A DNA stretch of 64,000 nt. It comes from UBA1924 sp963976625. Its GTDB lineage: Bacteria; Planctomycetota; Phycisphaerae; Phycisphaerales; UBA1924. Each line of letters begins with the position of its first letter. Within the stretch, counting starts at the first letter, position 1. The notes below the pieces were generated by a model, which saw only the letters and a program-made list of their open reading frames with translations, had not been told where the DNA came from and did no database searches. Of this stretch, positions 16,431 through 24,674 are shown one piece after another. Location of the stretch: assembly GCA_963976625.1 (NCBI GenBank), contig CAXBLA010000016.1, positions 4,312-68,311 on the forward strand, in the 5' to 3' direction. Position numbers and translations under genes: made by a program.

Positions 16431-18089
16431 TCAACCCCGATCGCGTCCGTGCACTCGGATCAACGCCCACGACGCGATCGCCCCGAACAGCAGCCCGATG
16501 CCCAGCAGATTCACCCCCGCGCCGCTGAGCTGCTCGATGCGTGCATAGTGCAGATCCGAGAGCAACTGCTGAGGCAGATTGTCCATCCCCGGCGGGCGGA
16601 CCATCACCGATGCCTCGATCTCGTACATCGAATAGAGCCCCCCGACGAGCCCAGCCGCGAAGATCGAGCCGACAATCGAAGGCAGCACCGCCCGGGCCCA
16701 TCCGCTCAGCGACCCGCCCGCGAGTTGCCATCGCACCGATCGGCGCTCGGCTGACTCCGCAGAAGCACACAACGCTCCAATAATCGCGCCCAGGAACCCC
16801 GCCCGGACACACGAAGCAAGCATCGCACCGCCCCAACCCGTTGTTAATACAGGGATTGAAGACCGAGCGATCGCCGAGCCTACGAGCACGCCGGGAATCA
16901 ATCCCAGCACGCACAGCCCCATGACCGACCACATGCCTAGCCTCCGATGCATCCCCGATGGGCTCCCGAGCGCAAACGCCACCAGCAGGGCGATCAGCAT
17001 CGTCATCCCGCCACACGCCAGGGCGAGCAGCCCGGAATCAATCACCGCCGAGCCTTCGAGCGTCCAGAAGTGACGGACCGAATCCAGATCATCGAGCGTG
17101 ACAAGCATCGCGATCAGCGGGCCCAGCGCGCCAAGTGCCCAGACGAGCACCGAGCCACCCAAAATCGGCTTGCTGATCTTCGCGAGCGCATGCCCACGAT
17201 CGGCGAAACTCTCCGATGTGTGCGGGCGGACAAGCGTCCGTGTGAGCACCCACGCCCCGAGCACCCCGAAGAGCACGCTGGGCCAGGCGCCCAGCCACAC
17301 ACGCCCCCACTTGTCGATCGGGCTCTGGGCGAGCTCGCGCCACAGCACGATCGACCAGGTATCGAGCTGCGCCAAGTGCATGGGCACCGCGGAGCCGAGC
17401 ATCAGCGTCGTGATCAGCACCCAGGCGCGCAACAGCGCCCGACTGTGCAAGCGGATCCATAGGTAGCCTCGCCTGAAGATGCCCACGGGCTCGAGGGCGA
17501 TCATCTCGTCATACAAGCTCGTCCGCACCCCGAGCCCGGCCGCGATCAGCACGCCCGCGATCGGTGCGCTCCACAGCGCCAGCCCGAGCGTCGCGATCGC
17601 ATACCCAGCCCAGATCGTCACCCATCGCAGCCCCGACTCGCTGGTCGAAAACGACACCAACGCGTGCCCGATCACCGTATCGGGCGCCCGCAGCAGGTTC
17701 CCCGCGGCGTACACCAACATGGCCGGCAGCCAGATCGGGATCAACAGCATCCCCGCCCAGAACCGATTTTTCCCGCCCTGCCCGGAGCTGAAACACGCAT
17801 TGAGCACCCGCCCCAGCGGGATCCCCAGAGCCGTGCCCACCAGCGCGATCCCGCCGGCGATGAGCACCGATCGGACCAAGAGCATCACGCCCGAAAGCGA
17901 GCCGTACATATCAACGATCACCGCCCGATCTTGGGCATCAAACACCGCCGAGAGCGATCGGGCCAACTCAACAAGCACGGGCAAACTCAGCACCAGAACG
18001 ATCGCCACGAGCAACCAAACCATCGTGGCCGATGGTTGGATCCTCTGACGCTGCGAGATGGGCGCTTTGCGCGGAGCCTGTTTGGGCAT
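16431..18089 (-). CDS. ABC transporter permease-like protein, fused two-domain type
   Basis: A 552-residue integral membrane protein with about 12 helices in two halves, as in the ThiP/FbpB-type permeases of binding-protein-dependent uptake. The second half keeps family features near the end (ARAVLPSIVGSIFAAGL, then a YEIEASVMVRPPG stretch like the permease cytoplasmic loop and following helix); the first half has an EAA-like loop around EMIALEPVGIFRRGYL. No ATPase or solute-binding protein gene lies nearby. The MPKQAPRK start precedes the first helix; a longer frame to 18146 adds only basic residues. Its stop lies 100 nt from the propeller lipoprotein gene, so co-transcription is possible. 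The substrate is unknown. Confidence 0.7.
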   Translation of the reverse strand: MPKQAPRKAPISQRQRIQPSATMVWLLVAIVLVLSLPVLVELARSLSAVFDAQDRAVIVDMYGSLSGVMLLVRSVLIAGGIALVGTALGIPLGRVLNACFSSGQGGKNRFWAGMLLIPIWLPAMLVYAAGNLLRAPDTVIGHALVSFSTSESGLRWVTIWAGYAIATLGLALWSAPIAGVLIAAGLGVRTSLYDEMIALEPVGIFRRGYLWIRLHSRALLRAWVLITTLMLGSAVPMHLAQLDTWSIVLWRELAQSPIDKWGRVWLGAWPSVLFGVLGAWVLTRTLVRPHTSESFADRGHALAKISKPILGGSVLVWALGALGPLIAMLVTLDDLDSVRHFWTLEGSAVIDSGLLALACGGMTMLIALLVAFALGSPSGMHRRLGMWSVMGLCVLGLIPGVLVGSAIARSSIPVLTTGWGGAMLASCVRAGFLGAIIGALCASAESAERRSVRWQLAGGSLSGWARAVLPSIVGSIFAAGLVGGLYSMYEIEASVMVRPPGMDNLPQQLLSDLHYARIEQLSGAGVNLLGIGLLFGAIASWALIRVHGRDRG

Positions 18090-18300
18090 GCCCCCAGTGT
18101 ACGCCGATCCGGGGGCGGACTTTGGCGGAGATCGCCGCAAGATCAATCAAGATCGCCGAAGTTCGCGTTTGATCGGGTTTGGGGGTATGATTATGATGGC
18201 CCGGCCCGCATGTCTGATGATGTGCGCTCTTTGACCAAGCATCGGCCATGGTCCCGCTCGTGGGCCATCACGACATCCACTCTCAGACAGATACACACAC

Positions 18301-18789
18301 ATGATTGATATCCGCAAACTCAAAGAACTCGTCAAGCTGATGGTCGAGAACGAACTCACCGAGATCGATCTGCACGATCAGCAAGAAACCGTCACCATCA
18401 AACGCGGCGAAGACAAAGGCACCGTCATCCAGCACCAGCCCGTCCTCTACGGCGGTGGCGGCGCACCGGCACCAGCCGCGGCTCCTGCACCGGCAGCTCC
18501 CGCAGCGAGCGCACCGGCTGCCGCCCCTGCACCGGCAGCATCGAGCGACGACAACCTGGCCGCGATCGAATCGCCCATGGTCGGTACCTATTACAACAAG
18601 CCCAACCCGGACGCCAAGAACTTTGTCAGCGTCGGCGATTCCGTCGGCCCCGATACCGTCGTTTGTATCGTCGAAGCCATGAAGGTGTTCAACGAGATCA
18701 AAGCAGAGCAGAGCGGCGTGATCGAGAAGATCCTCGTCAAGGACGGCGAAGCCGTCGAGTTCGGACAGAAGCTCTTCTTGCTCAAATAA
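18301..18789 (+). CDS. accB: Biotin carboxyl carrier protein of acetyl-CoA carboxylase
   Basis: Carries the biotin that shuttles CO2 from biotin carboxylase to the carboxyltransferase in the first step of fatty-acid synthesis. 162 residues: an N-terminal region (IRKLKELVKLMVENELTEIDL) typical of AccB, an Ala/Pro-rich flexible linker (~55-82), and a C-terminal biotinyl domain with EAMKVFNEI, where Lys128 is the biotinylation site. accC follows 85 nt downstream on the same strand, the usual accBC pair. The carboxyltransferase genes accA and accD are not in this window. Confidence 0.96.
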   Translation: MIDIRKLKELVKLMVENELTEIDLHDQQETVTIKRGEDKGTVIQHQPVLYGGGGAPAPAAAPAPAAPAASAPAAAPAPAASSDDNLAAIESPMVGTYYNKPNPDAKNFVSVGDSVGPDTVVCIVEAMKVFNEIKAEQSGVIEKILVKDGEAVEFGQKLFLLK

Positions 18790-18874
18790 ACGCTCAATCG
18801 AGCGCCCACTGCCCACTCAATGCACTTGAACTCGCTCCTGCGCAACGCGCGGGCCAGAGACGAAAGCCACCACC

Positions 18875-20218
18875 ATGTTTAAACGCGTGCTGATCGCCAA
18901 TCGCGGAGAGATCGCCCAACGGATCATGCGGGCCTGCCGCGAGCTCGATATCGAGACCGTGTGCGTGTACTCCACCGCCGACAAGGACGCCCCGTACCTG
19001 CGTGACGCCGACGAGGCGATCTGCATCGGACCGGGCCCGTCCAAAGATTCCTACCTCAACATCTCCCGGATCATCTCGGCCGCCGAGGTCACCGATGTGG
19101 ACGCGATCCACCCGGGCTACGGCTTCCTCTCCGAGCGGGCCGATTTCTCCGAGATCTGCCGCGACTGCAAGATCGAGTTCATCGGGCCATCGCCCGAAGC
19201 CATGAGCAAGCTGGGCGACAAGGTTGAAGCCAAGCGCTACGCCCGGGCCGCCAAGGTCCCCGTGTTCCCAGGCACCGAGGGCGAGATCGAAGAGCTCGAC
19301 GAAGCCGTCGAGGTGGCCGCCGAGATCGGCTACCCCGTAATCATCAAGGCCTCGGCCGGTGGCGGCGGGCGCGGGATGCGCATCTGCCGAAACGAAGCAT
19401 CGCTGCGGACCAATGTCGCCAAGGCCCAGCAAGAAGCACTGGCCGCGTTCGGCAACGGCGGCGTATTCGTCGAGAAGTTCCTCGAGCACGCACGCCATGT
19501 CGAGGTCCAGGTCATCGGCGACAAGCACGGCAACGCCATCCACCTCTGGGAACGCGATTGCTCGATGCAGCGTCGCCATCAGAAGATCATCGAAGAAGCC
19601 CCTGGGCCCGGTATCGAGCGTAAAAAAATAGAAAAGGTCTGCGAAGCCGCCGCCAAGCTCGTCAAATCCGCCGAGTACAGCGGAGCAGCCACCGTCGAGT
19701 TCTTGATGGACGACGACCAGAACTTCTACATGCTCGAGGTCAACACCCGCGTGCAGGTCGAGCATCCGATCACCGAGATGATCACCGGGGTGGACATCGT
19801 CAAGGCATCGATCAAGGTCGCCGCCGGCGAGAAGCTCGAATACAAGCAGAAGGACATCAAGGTCCACGGGCACGCGATCGAGTGCCGCATCAACGCCGAG
19901 GACCACACCAAGGACTTCCGACCATCGGCCGGGCTCATCGAGACCTACCGCGCCCCGGGGGGCTTGGGCGTGCGGATCGATTCGCATGTCTGCGCCGGCT
20001 ACCGCGTCCCGCCCAACTACGACTCGATGATCGGCAAGCTCATCGTCTGGGGTGAGAACCGCGAGGCGGCCATCACCCGCGCCTCACGCGCCCTCCACGA
20101 GTTCGAGGTCGGCCCGATCAACACGACCATCCCGCTGCACGCCGAGCTGATGCAGAACTCCGATTTCAAAAAGGGCGGCGTGGACATCCACTACCTTGAG
20201 CGACTGCTCAAAGGCTAA
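18875..20218 (+). CDS. accC: Biotin carboxylase subunit of acetyl-CoA carboxylase
   Basis: ATP-dependent carboxylation of biotin on AccB, 447 residues as in other bacteria. The N-terminal fold starts with FKRVLIANRGEIA, the ATP-grasp glycine loop GGGGRGM is at 162-168, and the catalytic region includes the QRRHQKIIEEAP segment and the VNTRVQVEHPITE stretch with metal-binding and bicarbonate-binding residues. The fold is complete to the end. Co-transcribed with accB just upstream. Confidence 0.97.
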   Translation: MFKRVLIANRGEIAQRIMRACRELDIETVCVYSTADKDAPYLRDADEAICIGPGPSKDSYLNISRIISAAEVTDVDAIHPGYGFLSERADFSEICRDCKIEFIGPSPEAMSKLGDKVEAKRYARAAKVPVFPGTEGEIEELDEAVEVAAEIGYPVIIKASAGGGGRGMRICRNEASLRTNVAKAQQEALAAFGNGGVFVEKFLEHARHVEVQVIGDKHGNAIHLWERDCSMQRRHQKIIEEAPGPGIERKKIEKVCEAAAKLVKSAEYSGAATVEFLMDDDQNFYMLEVNTRVQVEHPITEMITGVDIVKASIKVAAGEKLEYKQKDIKVHGHAIECRINAEDHTKDFRPSAGLIETYRAPGGLGVRIDSHVCAGYRVPPNYDSMIGKLIVWGENREAAITRASRALHEFEVGPINTTIPLHAELMQNSDFKKGGVDIHYLERLLKG

Positions 20219-20246
20219 CGTATAATCCTCAAGCTGGAGGCTGCCG

Positions 20247-20771
20247 ATGGGCGCAATCAGAGGTGTGGCAGAGATTGTGCTTAATGCTCGGGATCTTGAT
20301 GTGCTCTCGCGTTTTTATCGAGAAGTGATGGGATTCACATTCCATAGCCAGTACCCGAAGACGAACCCAACGATTGTTTTCTTGCGCATCGCGGAGCTTG
20401 ATTCGCCGCTGGGCAAGGCCCATCCGCAGACACTCGCGCTCATCGATCCCGATCGCCACCCCGCGGCTCGCGGCAAGTTTGATCAGCCAGCCAACCGCCC
20501 GTTCTCATTGAATCACCTGGCATTCGAGATCGACGAGGCGGATTACCAATCCGAGATCAATCGGCTTGAATCGCTCGGGCTCGAGACGACCCTTGCCCAG
20601 TTCGGGCATGTCCGGGCCAAGGCGATCTTCTTCCAGGACCCCGAAGGTAATCGGCTCGAGCTTATCTGCCATGATTCAAGCGTTAGCCAAGAAGCAGCTG
20701 ACCGTGCCGAGATCGAAACCGGGCAGCGTATCCAACACGCCATCGATCAGTTCAATACCAAAGCAGAATAA
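20247..20771 (+). CDS. VOC-superfamily (glyoxalase/dioxygenase-like) protein
   Basis: A 174-residue single-chain vicinal oxygen chelate protein. It has the paired beta-alpha-beta-beta-beta modules of the fold: first module from EIVLNARDLDVLSRFYREVMGF, second from NHLAFEIDEADYQSEINRLESLG to VRAKAIFFQDPEGNRLEL. The typical C-terminal DPEGN(R) signature and metal-ligand Glu are present. Substrate cannot be assigned; relatives include glyoxalases, extradiol dioxygenases and resistance proteins. GGAGG lies ahead of the start, 28 nt after accC, so it may be co-transcribed with accBC. Confidence 0.82.
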   Translation: MGAIRGVAEIVLNARDLDVLSRFYREVMGFTFHSQYPKTNPTIVFLRIAELDSPLGKAHPQTLALIDPDRHPAARGKFDQPANRPFSLNHLAFEIDEADYQSEINRLESLGLETTLAQFGHVRAKAIFFQDPEGNRLELICHDSSVSQEAADRAEIETGQRIQHAIDQFNTKAE

Positions 20772-20797
20772 AACACCGACGGCAAGCCGTCGGTGTT
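20772..20797 (-). terminator. Strong hairpin between convergent genes
   Basis: AACACCGACGGC (20772-20783) and GCCGTCGGTGTT (20786-20797) form an 11-12 bp stem with a CAAG-type loop. A T-rich stretch follows on the minus strand (TTTTATTC), so it mainly terminates the PEP-CTERM gene, and may also serve the VOC gene. Confidence 0.7.
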
Positions 20798-20822
20798 CAT
20801 CATTGAAAAACAAAACTTGAGC

Positions 20823-21416
20823 TTACCGCCGGCGTCTTGCAGCACCAATGCCCGCTACACCCAGCAGGCCAAGTGCGCTCGGAGCCGGGACCAGCGTACC
20901 GATCGAAAGGCTGTCCATCGATGCCCAGAACAACTCGTCGCCATCCGGGAGATCGATGAAGATCGACTCGATCGCAGACTCCGAGGAGAGCCCCCTGAAG
21001 TTCTCGCGTGAGGTCGCGGAGAATATCTCGAAGGTGCCGTCATCGAGCACCAGCGAGATGTACCCGCCAACAGTTTCGCCATCTTCCAGCGTGGACCAGA
21101 GGTGCCCCCCGACGGCATACACATCCGCGCCGGTAAAGGTGATCAAGATCCCGTCCATGCCGTGCGTGGTGCTGATCTCGCCATCACGGACACTGAGCAT
21201 CCCCCCGCCGGGCCCCGCAGCCGAGACCGTGTAGCTGTAGTCGCCGCTGGAAAAATCCAGGCTGCTGACGGCTCCGGTATCGAGCCCGTTGAATGTGTTG
21301 GTGTACTCCACATTCACCTGCTCGAAAAAGAGCGACTCATCATCAAACATATCCGCAAGGCTCTGCCCGCACAAGGCAGACAGTGAAAGCGCAACGATCG
21401 CGTACTCATTTTTCAT
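20823..21416 (-). CDS. PEP-CTERM-like anchored exported protein
   Basis: A 197-residue exported protein. The signal peptide is MKNEYAIVALSLSALCG...SLA. The C-terminus has a sorting signal: VPAPS, a hydrophobic stretch (ALGLLGVAGIGAA) and RRRR, the PEP-CTERM layout recognised by exosortases, here in the VPAPS variant. The body is a beta-rich acidic domain of unknown function. The start is set by GGAGAGGA about six bases ahead of the ATG; an upstream start at 21446 has no support. Function is likely surface or matrix display. No exosortase gene is in this window. Confidence 0.82.
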   Translation of the reverse strand: MKNEYAIVALSLSALCGQSLADMFDDESLFFEQVNVEYTNTFNGLDTGAVSSLDFSSGDYSYTVSAAGPGGGMLSVRDGEISTTHGMDGILITFTGADVYAVGGHLWSTLEDGETVGGYISLVLDDGTFEIFSATSRENFRGLSSESAIESIFIDLPDGDELFWASMDSLSIGTLVPAPSALGLLGVAGIGAARRRR

Positions 21417-21595
21417 AATATCCTCTCCAAATGAACATATGACCACAGAACATGGCCACGAAACAGCTTGCTCAAAAGGGGCTCATGCCCTGGACACAAC
21501 AAGCGAGAACAGAGCGTCCCGTGCCTATTCGCGAGGGGATTAGGAGCGGTTCCAGCATATCTTCACTGCTTGGGTTTCCCCTGTTTTCTTACTTC

Positions 21596-21904
21596 TCAGT
21601 CATCTTGCCCCGACACCGCAACCATCGGCAGCGTTCCTATACGCTGACCCTGATCGTTGACAATCACAAAGGCCGGCTCACCTTCGACAGTGTCGAAACC
21701 ACCCACGGCCAGCGACTGCTGAGCCATCAACGCGGCCTGCGATTGGTGTTTGGTGAGCTGATTCGCGGTGTCAGCACTGGCCGTGGATGGCCCGCCATGC
21801 GATGCCACGGCGATCACAAACCCGATCCCGAGCACGATCGTGCACATCTTCCAGTAGCGTGATGAGTCGTCGTAGAGATGGGCGGCTGTGGTGGTGTCTG
21901 ACAT
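21596..21904 (-). CDS. Small single-pass membrane protein, unknown
   Basis: A 102-residue protein with one helix (residues ~20-36, MCTIVLGIGFVIAVA) behind an 18-residue soluble start, and a C-terminal domain of about 60 residues that ends in strands (AFVIVNDQGQRIGTLPMVAVS). I recognise no family. It lies alone between two PEP-CTERM genes on the same strand, with gaps of about 180 and 220 nt, so it probably has its own promoter. Confidence 0.55.
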   Translation of the reverse strand: MSDTTTAAHLYDDSSRYWKMCTIVLGIGFVIAVASHGGPSTASADTANQLTKHQSQAALMAQQSLAVGGFDTVEGEPAFVIVNDQGQRIGTLPMVAVSGQDD

Positions 21905-22062
21905 CTGAATCTCCGGCGAAGGGTGTGCGTACGCCGAGAGATCGTCCGGAACAGCATCAAATTTGAGTGATATCTATAGGGATCAACACAAATCACCATT
22001 GCTCGCTGGACAGCCCATCCCGCTCCTTTTCGAGCGTCCGAGAACCGGTTGGCCATCAACAG

Positions 22063-22094
22063 AAAAACGGCCGGGAGTGATCCCGGCCGTTTTT
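22063..22094. terminator. Bidirectional intrinsic terminator
   Basis: A perfect 14-bp stem (22063-22076 with 22081-22094), GTGA loop, GC-rich core ACGGCCGGGA and A/T tracts on both ends. It lies 30 nt past the stop of the minus-strand PEP-CTERM gene and can work on either strand. Confidence 0.88.
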
Positions 22095-22122
22095 AAATCG
22101 TATCAATCGAAGACGCTATGGA

Positions 22123-22692
22123 TTAGCGACGACGACGACCAGCGACGATGCCGCCGAGGCCGAGCATGGCCAGTGAGCTTGGTGCTGGGACGAGTGCCCA
22201 GGTACCGACATTGACGGCGTCGGGACCACCGATGTCATCATCGGTGTCAGCGCCTGCCCAGATGTCGCCGCTGGAGTTGCCAGCGAGCATGGCCGCGTAT
22301 ACGACAGCTGTGACATCCCAGGTAGCCGAACCGGAGAATGCCTGCTGGCCACCGGTGACCGAGACGTTTGTATCGGTGGAGAATGACCAGACATCGATGC
22401 CAAAGCTGGTTGAGCCGTTGAACAATGATGGCGAACCATCTGATGGGTTGCCGATTGTGGTCAGATCGCCAACGCCGCCGGTGCCGCCGCCGGAGCCTGC
22501 GGTGTTGTAGAAGTCAGCGAGCATGAAGCCGGTGAAGTTACTGAATGTTGCGTCAGTTGATGCAGCACCACCGGTGGAGGTGATGGTGATCTGGTTGGCG
22601 ACCGAGAGGTCGACCGAGACGAGCTGCTCAGCCGAAGCGGTCATTGCGGTTGCTGCAGCGACAAGGGTTGCGATAGTGGTGATCTTGTTCAT
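22123..22692 (-). CDS. PEP-CTERM-like anchored exported protein
   Basis: A 189-residue exported protein with a clear signal peptide (MNKITTIATLVAAATAMTASA) and the same C-terminal sorting signal as the protein 1.3 kb away: VPAPSSLAMLGLGGIVA then GRRRR. The middle is low-complexity Gly/Ser/Thr/Asp-rich and likely beta-structured. Function unknown; presumably surface-anchored by an exosortase or a related enzyme. A strong terminator follows. One of only four ACGT sites in the window lies in this gene. Confidence 0.82.
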   Translation of the reverse strand: MNKITTIATLVAAATAMTASAEQLVSVDLSVANQITITSTGGAASTDATFSNFTGFMLADFYNTAGSGGGTGGVGDLTTIGNPSDGSPSLFNGSTSFGIDVWSFSTDTNVSVTGGQQAFSGSATWDVTAVVYAAMLAGNSSGDIWAGADTDDDIGGPDAVNVGTWALVPAPSSLAMLGLGGIVAGRRRR

Positions 22693-23374
22693 TGGTGTGT
22701 TCTCTTTTCTCTTCTAGAAAAACTGTAAATGAGCTGATGTTCCGAGCGTTGTACACATCAAACCGCCGGCTTCCGCCTGACAGCCCGAAATGTCCCATTG
22801 CTGGAAGAATCACCCCTCATTTATTCCCGAACTGACACATCGCCAGTTCTCTCCTGAACAGCGAGTTTAACACAAAACACATGAGTTGATCCAGAGCAAA
22901 CTTGGGTTCCTATAAAAAAATGATATAATTTTCTCGCCTTTCCATAGAACCTGGCCAACTCCCCAATACCAAGCAAAGACAATGCCGCCCGCGAGCAACG
23001 GCCATGCGCCCGCAATGACATCGAAAAATCCAAAAAAACAACAGCCCGGAGGGTCATCCGGGCTGGGGTTTGCCTATTGGCAGAGAGAGAGAAAGAGAGT
23101 TTGTGAACACCGATCTGTTCGGTGTGGATTCGTGATTTGAGCAGCGGCTTCGCTGATGCCTCGAAAGTACATCAGGACTGCCCGTGTGCCAGTCTTTCGG
23201 CTTGTTTTTTTCGGCCCTTGAGCGAGATGCCCTGTTATTTGCCCATAGAACGCGGTTTTTGAGGAGTGATAATTGTTTCTTTTTTCGAGCGCACGCGTAT
23301 CATTCAAGCCGCGAATCCAATCAACAGCGTACTCACCGGACCACCTGGCCGGACCGCCTGAAGGAACCACCACC
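22693..23374. other. Gene-free 680-nt region with promoter-like and RNA-like elements
   Basis: No convincing protein gene. It holds an AT-rich tract with a sigma-70-like pair on the plus strand (TTGGGT at 22902-22907, 16-nt spacer, TATAAT at 22924-22929), a strong minus-strand terminator at 23032-23065 with no gene before it, two further small hairpins, and near the right end the ribosome-binding site (AAGGA) of the aminotransferase gene. It should also contain the promoters of both flanking genes. Confidence 0.6.
23032..23125 (-). ncRNA. Candidate small RNA 3' part with intrinsic terminator
   Basis: On the minus strand a 9-bp stem (CAGCCCGGA at 23042-23050 with TCCGGGCTG at 23057-23065) is followed by seven Ts (complement of 23032-23038). 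There is no protein gene upstream for it to serve. Two hairpins lie just before it: ACACCGA/TCGGTGT (23107-23125) and CAGCG/CGCTG (23142-23155). A structured RNA starting somewhere before about 23345 and ending here is plausible; the 5' end is not defined. An alternative is a short peptide ending at 23074. Confidence 0.35.
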
Positions 23375-24544
23375 ATGAGCACCGCCACCGCATCCGACCT
23401 CGCCATCAACGGGGGCTCCCCGGTCTTCGAATCTAATGTGCCGTTCATGTCCGTCGGGCTGACCAAAAAGGACATCGCCGCGGCCAACGAGGTCCTCGAA
23501 TCGGGCATGCTCCGAGCCGCAAGCAAGTGCGCCGCCCTCGAAGAAGCATTCGCCGAGCAATCGGACGCTAAGTTCGGGCTCACCTGTGCCAACGGCACCT
23601 GCGCCCTCCAGCTCGCCTACGGCGTCCTGCTCGAACGCGGCGACGAGGTCATCACCCCCGCGTGGACCTACATCGCCACCGTCTCGATGCTGGTCGCCGC
23701 GGGCGCCAAGGTCGTCTTCTGTGATGCGATCGAGGACTCCTACCAGGCGGACCCCGCCGACATCGAACGCAAGATCACCCCCAACACCAAGGCCATCGCC
23801 GTCACCCATCTCTACGGCATCCCCGTGGACATCGACGCGATCGAAGCCATCGCCAAGAAGCACGACCTCAAGGTCATCTACGACAGCGCCCAGGCGCACA
23901 TGGCGGAATACAACCGCCAAGGCATTGGTGCCTTCGGCGACGCCTGCACCTACTCCTTCTACGCCACCAAGAACCTGGGCACCGGCGAAGGCGGCATGGT
24001 TACCGTCAATGACGAAAACCTCGCCAAGCAGATCGGTTTCCTCCGCTCCCACGGCGAGACCGACAAGTACCTCCACGAATCCATCGGGTTCAACTACCGC
24101 ATGAACGACATCACCGGCGCGATCGGGCTCAGCAAGCTCGAGACCCTCAAGCCCGAGACCGACCGCCGACGCGAAGTCGCCGAGCTCTACGCCACACGCA
24201 TCGACAGCATCGCCGGCGTCCACCGCCCCGTGCCCACCAAGGGCTCGAACCCTGCCTGGCACCTCTACACCTGCCGGGTTGATTTGGACGCCCTGACCTG
24301 CACCCGCGACGAGTTCTGCGCCGCCCTCAATAAAGAAGGCGTGCCGACCGCGGTGCACTATCCCAAGCCGCTGACCGAGCAGCCCGCCTTCAAGGATCTG
24401 GCCGACCAGCAGTCCACCCTGCCCGTGTCGGTGAAGCTCGCGTCGTGCGTCTTCTGCATCCCCATCCACCAGAACCTGAGCGACGAGCAAGCCCACGGCG
24501 TCTGCGACGCCCTCGCCAAGGTGGCCGCGGCGTTTACGAAGTAA
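23375..24544 (+). CDS. DegT/DnrJ/EryC1-family PLP aminotransferase
   Basis: A 389-residue PLP-dependent sugar aminotransferase. The Schiff-base lysine is Lys199 in SFYATKNLGTGEGG; Asp170 and Gln173 (YDSAQAH) contact the cofactor ring. These enzymes make amino sugars on nucleotide-linked keto-sugars for surface polysaccharides, O-antigen or natural products. Here the gene is followed by an MBOAT acyltransferase and two AlgJ-like proteins on the same strand, which fits polysaccharide synthesis and modification, although a terminator separates it from the MBOAT gene. The start is the ATG after AAGGA; a 34-codon upstream extension is not credible. Confidence 0.9.
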   Translation: MSTATASDLAINGGSPVFESNVPFMSVGLTKKDIAAANEVLESGMLRAASKCAALEEAFAEQSDAKFGLTCANGTCALQLAYGVLLERGDEVITPAWTYIATVSMLVAAGAKVVFCDAIEDSYQADPADIERKITPNTKAIAVTHLYGIPVDIDAIEAIAKKHDLKVIYDSAQAHMAEYNRQGIGAFGDACTYSFYATKNLGTGEGGMVTVNDENLAKQIGFLRSHGETDKYLHESIGFNYRMNDITGAIGLSKLETLKPETDRRREVAELYATRIDSIAGVHRPVPTKGSNPAWHLYTCRVDLDALTCTRDEFCAALNKEGVPTAVHYPKPLTEQPAFKDLADQQSTLPVSVKLASCVFCIPIHQNLSDEQAHGVCDALAKVAAAFTK

Positions 24545-24573
24545 AACCAGAAGCTGACCCATCTTATCCAGAG

Positions 24574-24598
24574 CCGCCCATACTCCGGGCGGTTTTTT
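24574..24598 (+). terminator. Intrinsic terminator after the aminotransferase
   Basis: CCGCCC (24574-24579) pairs with GGGCGG (24587-24592) and six Ts follow. It closes the aminotransferase gene, so the acetylation genes that follow need their own promoter or read-through. Confidence 0.82.
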
Positions 24599-24674
24599 CT
24601 TGCGCGTTCGCCGCCCTGTTTCCCCTGCTTCCAAAGCACGCCCAAGGCCGCATTGGGATATACTCCGGGCTCGC

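Noticed and set aside
20218..20226. TATAAT just ahead of the VOC gene
   Set aside because: It would leave a leader of only about 15 nt and has no -35 partner at a good distance; likely chance.
22821..23057. A 78-codon open frame on the minus strand in the large gap
   Set aside because: No Shine-Dalgarno sequence, no conservation-like features, and it runs through the terminator hairpin.
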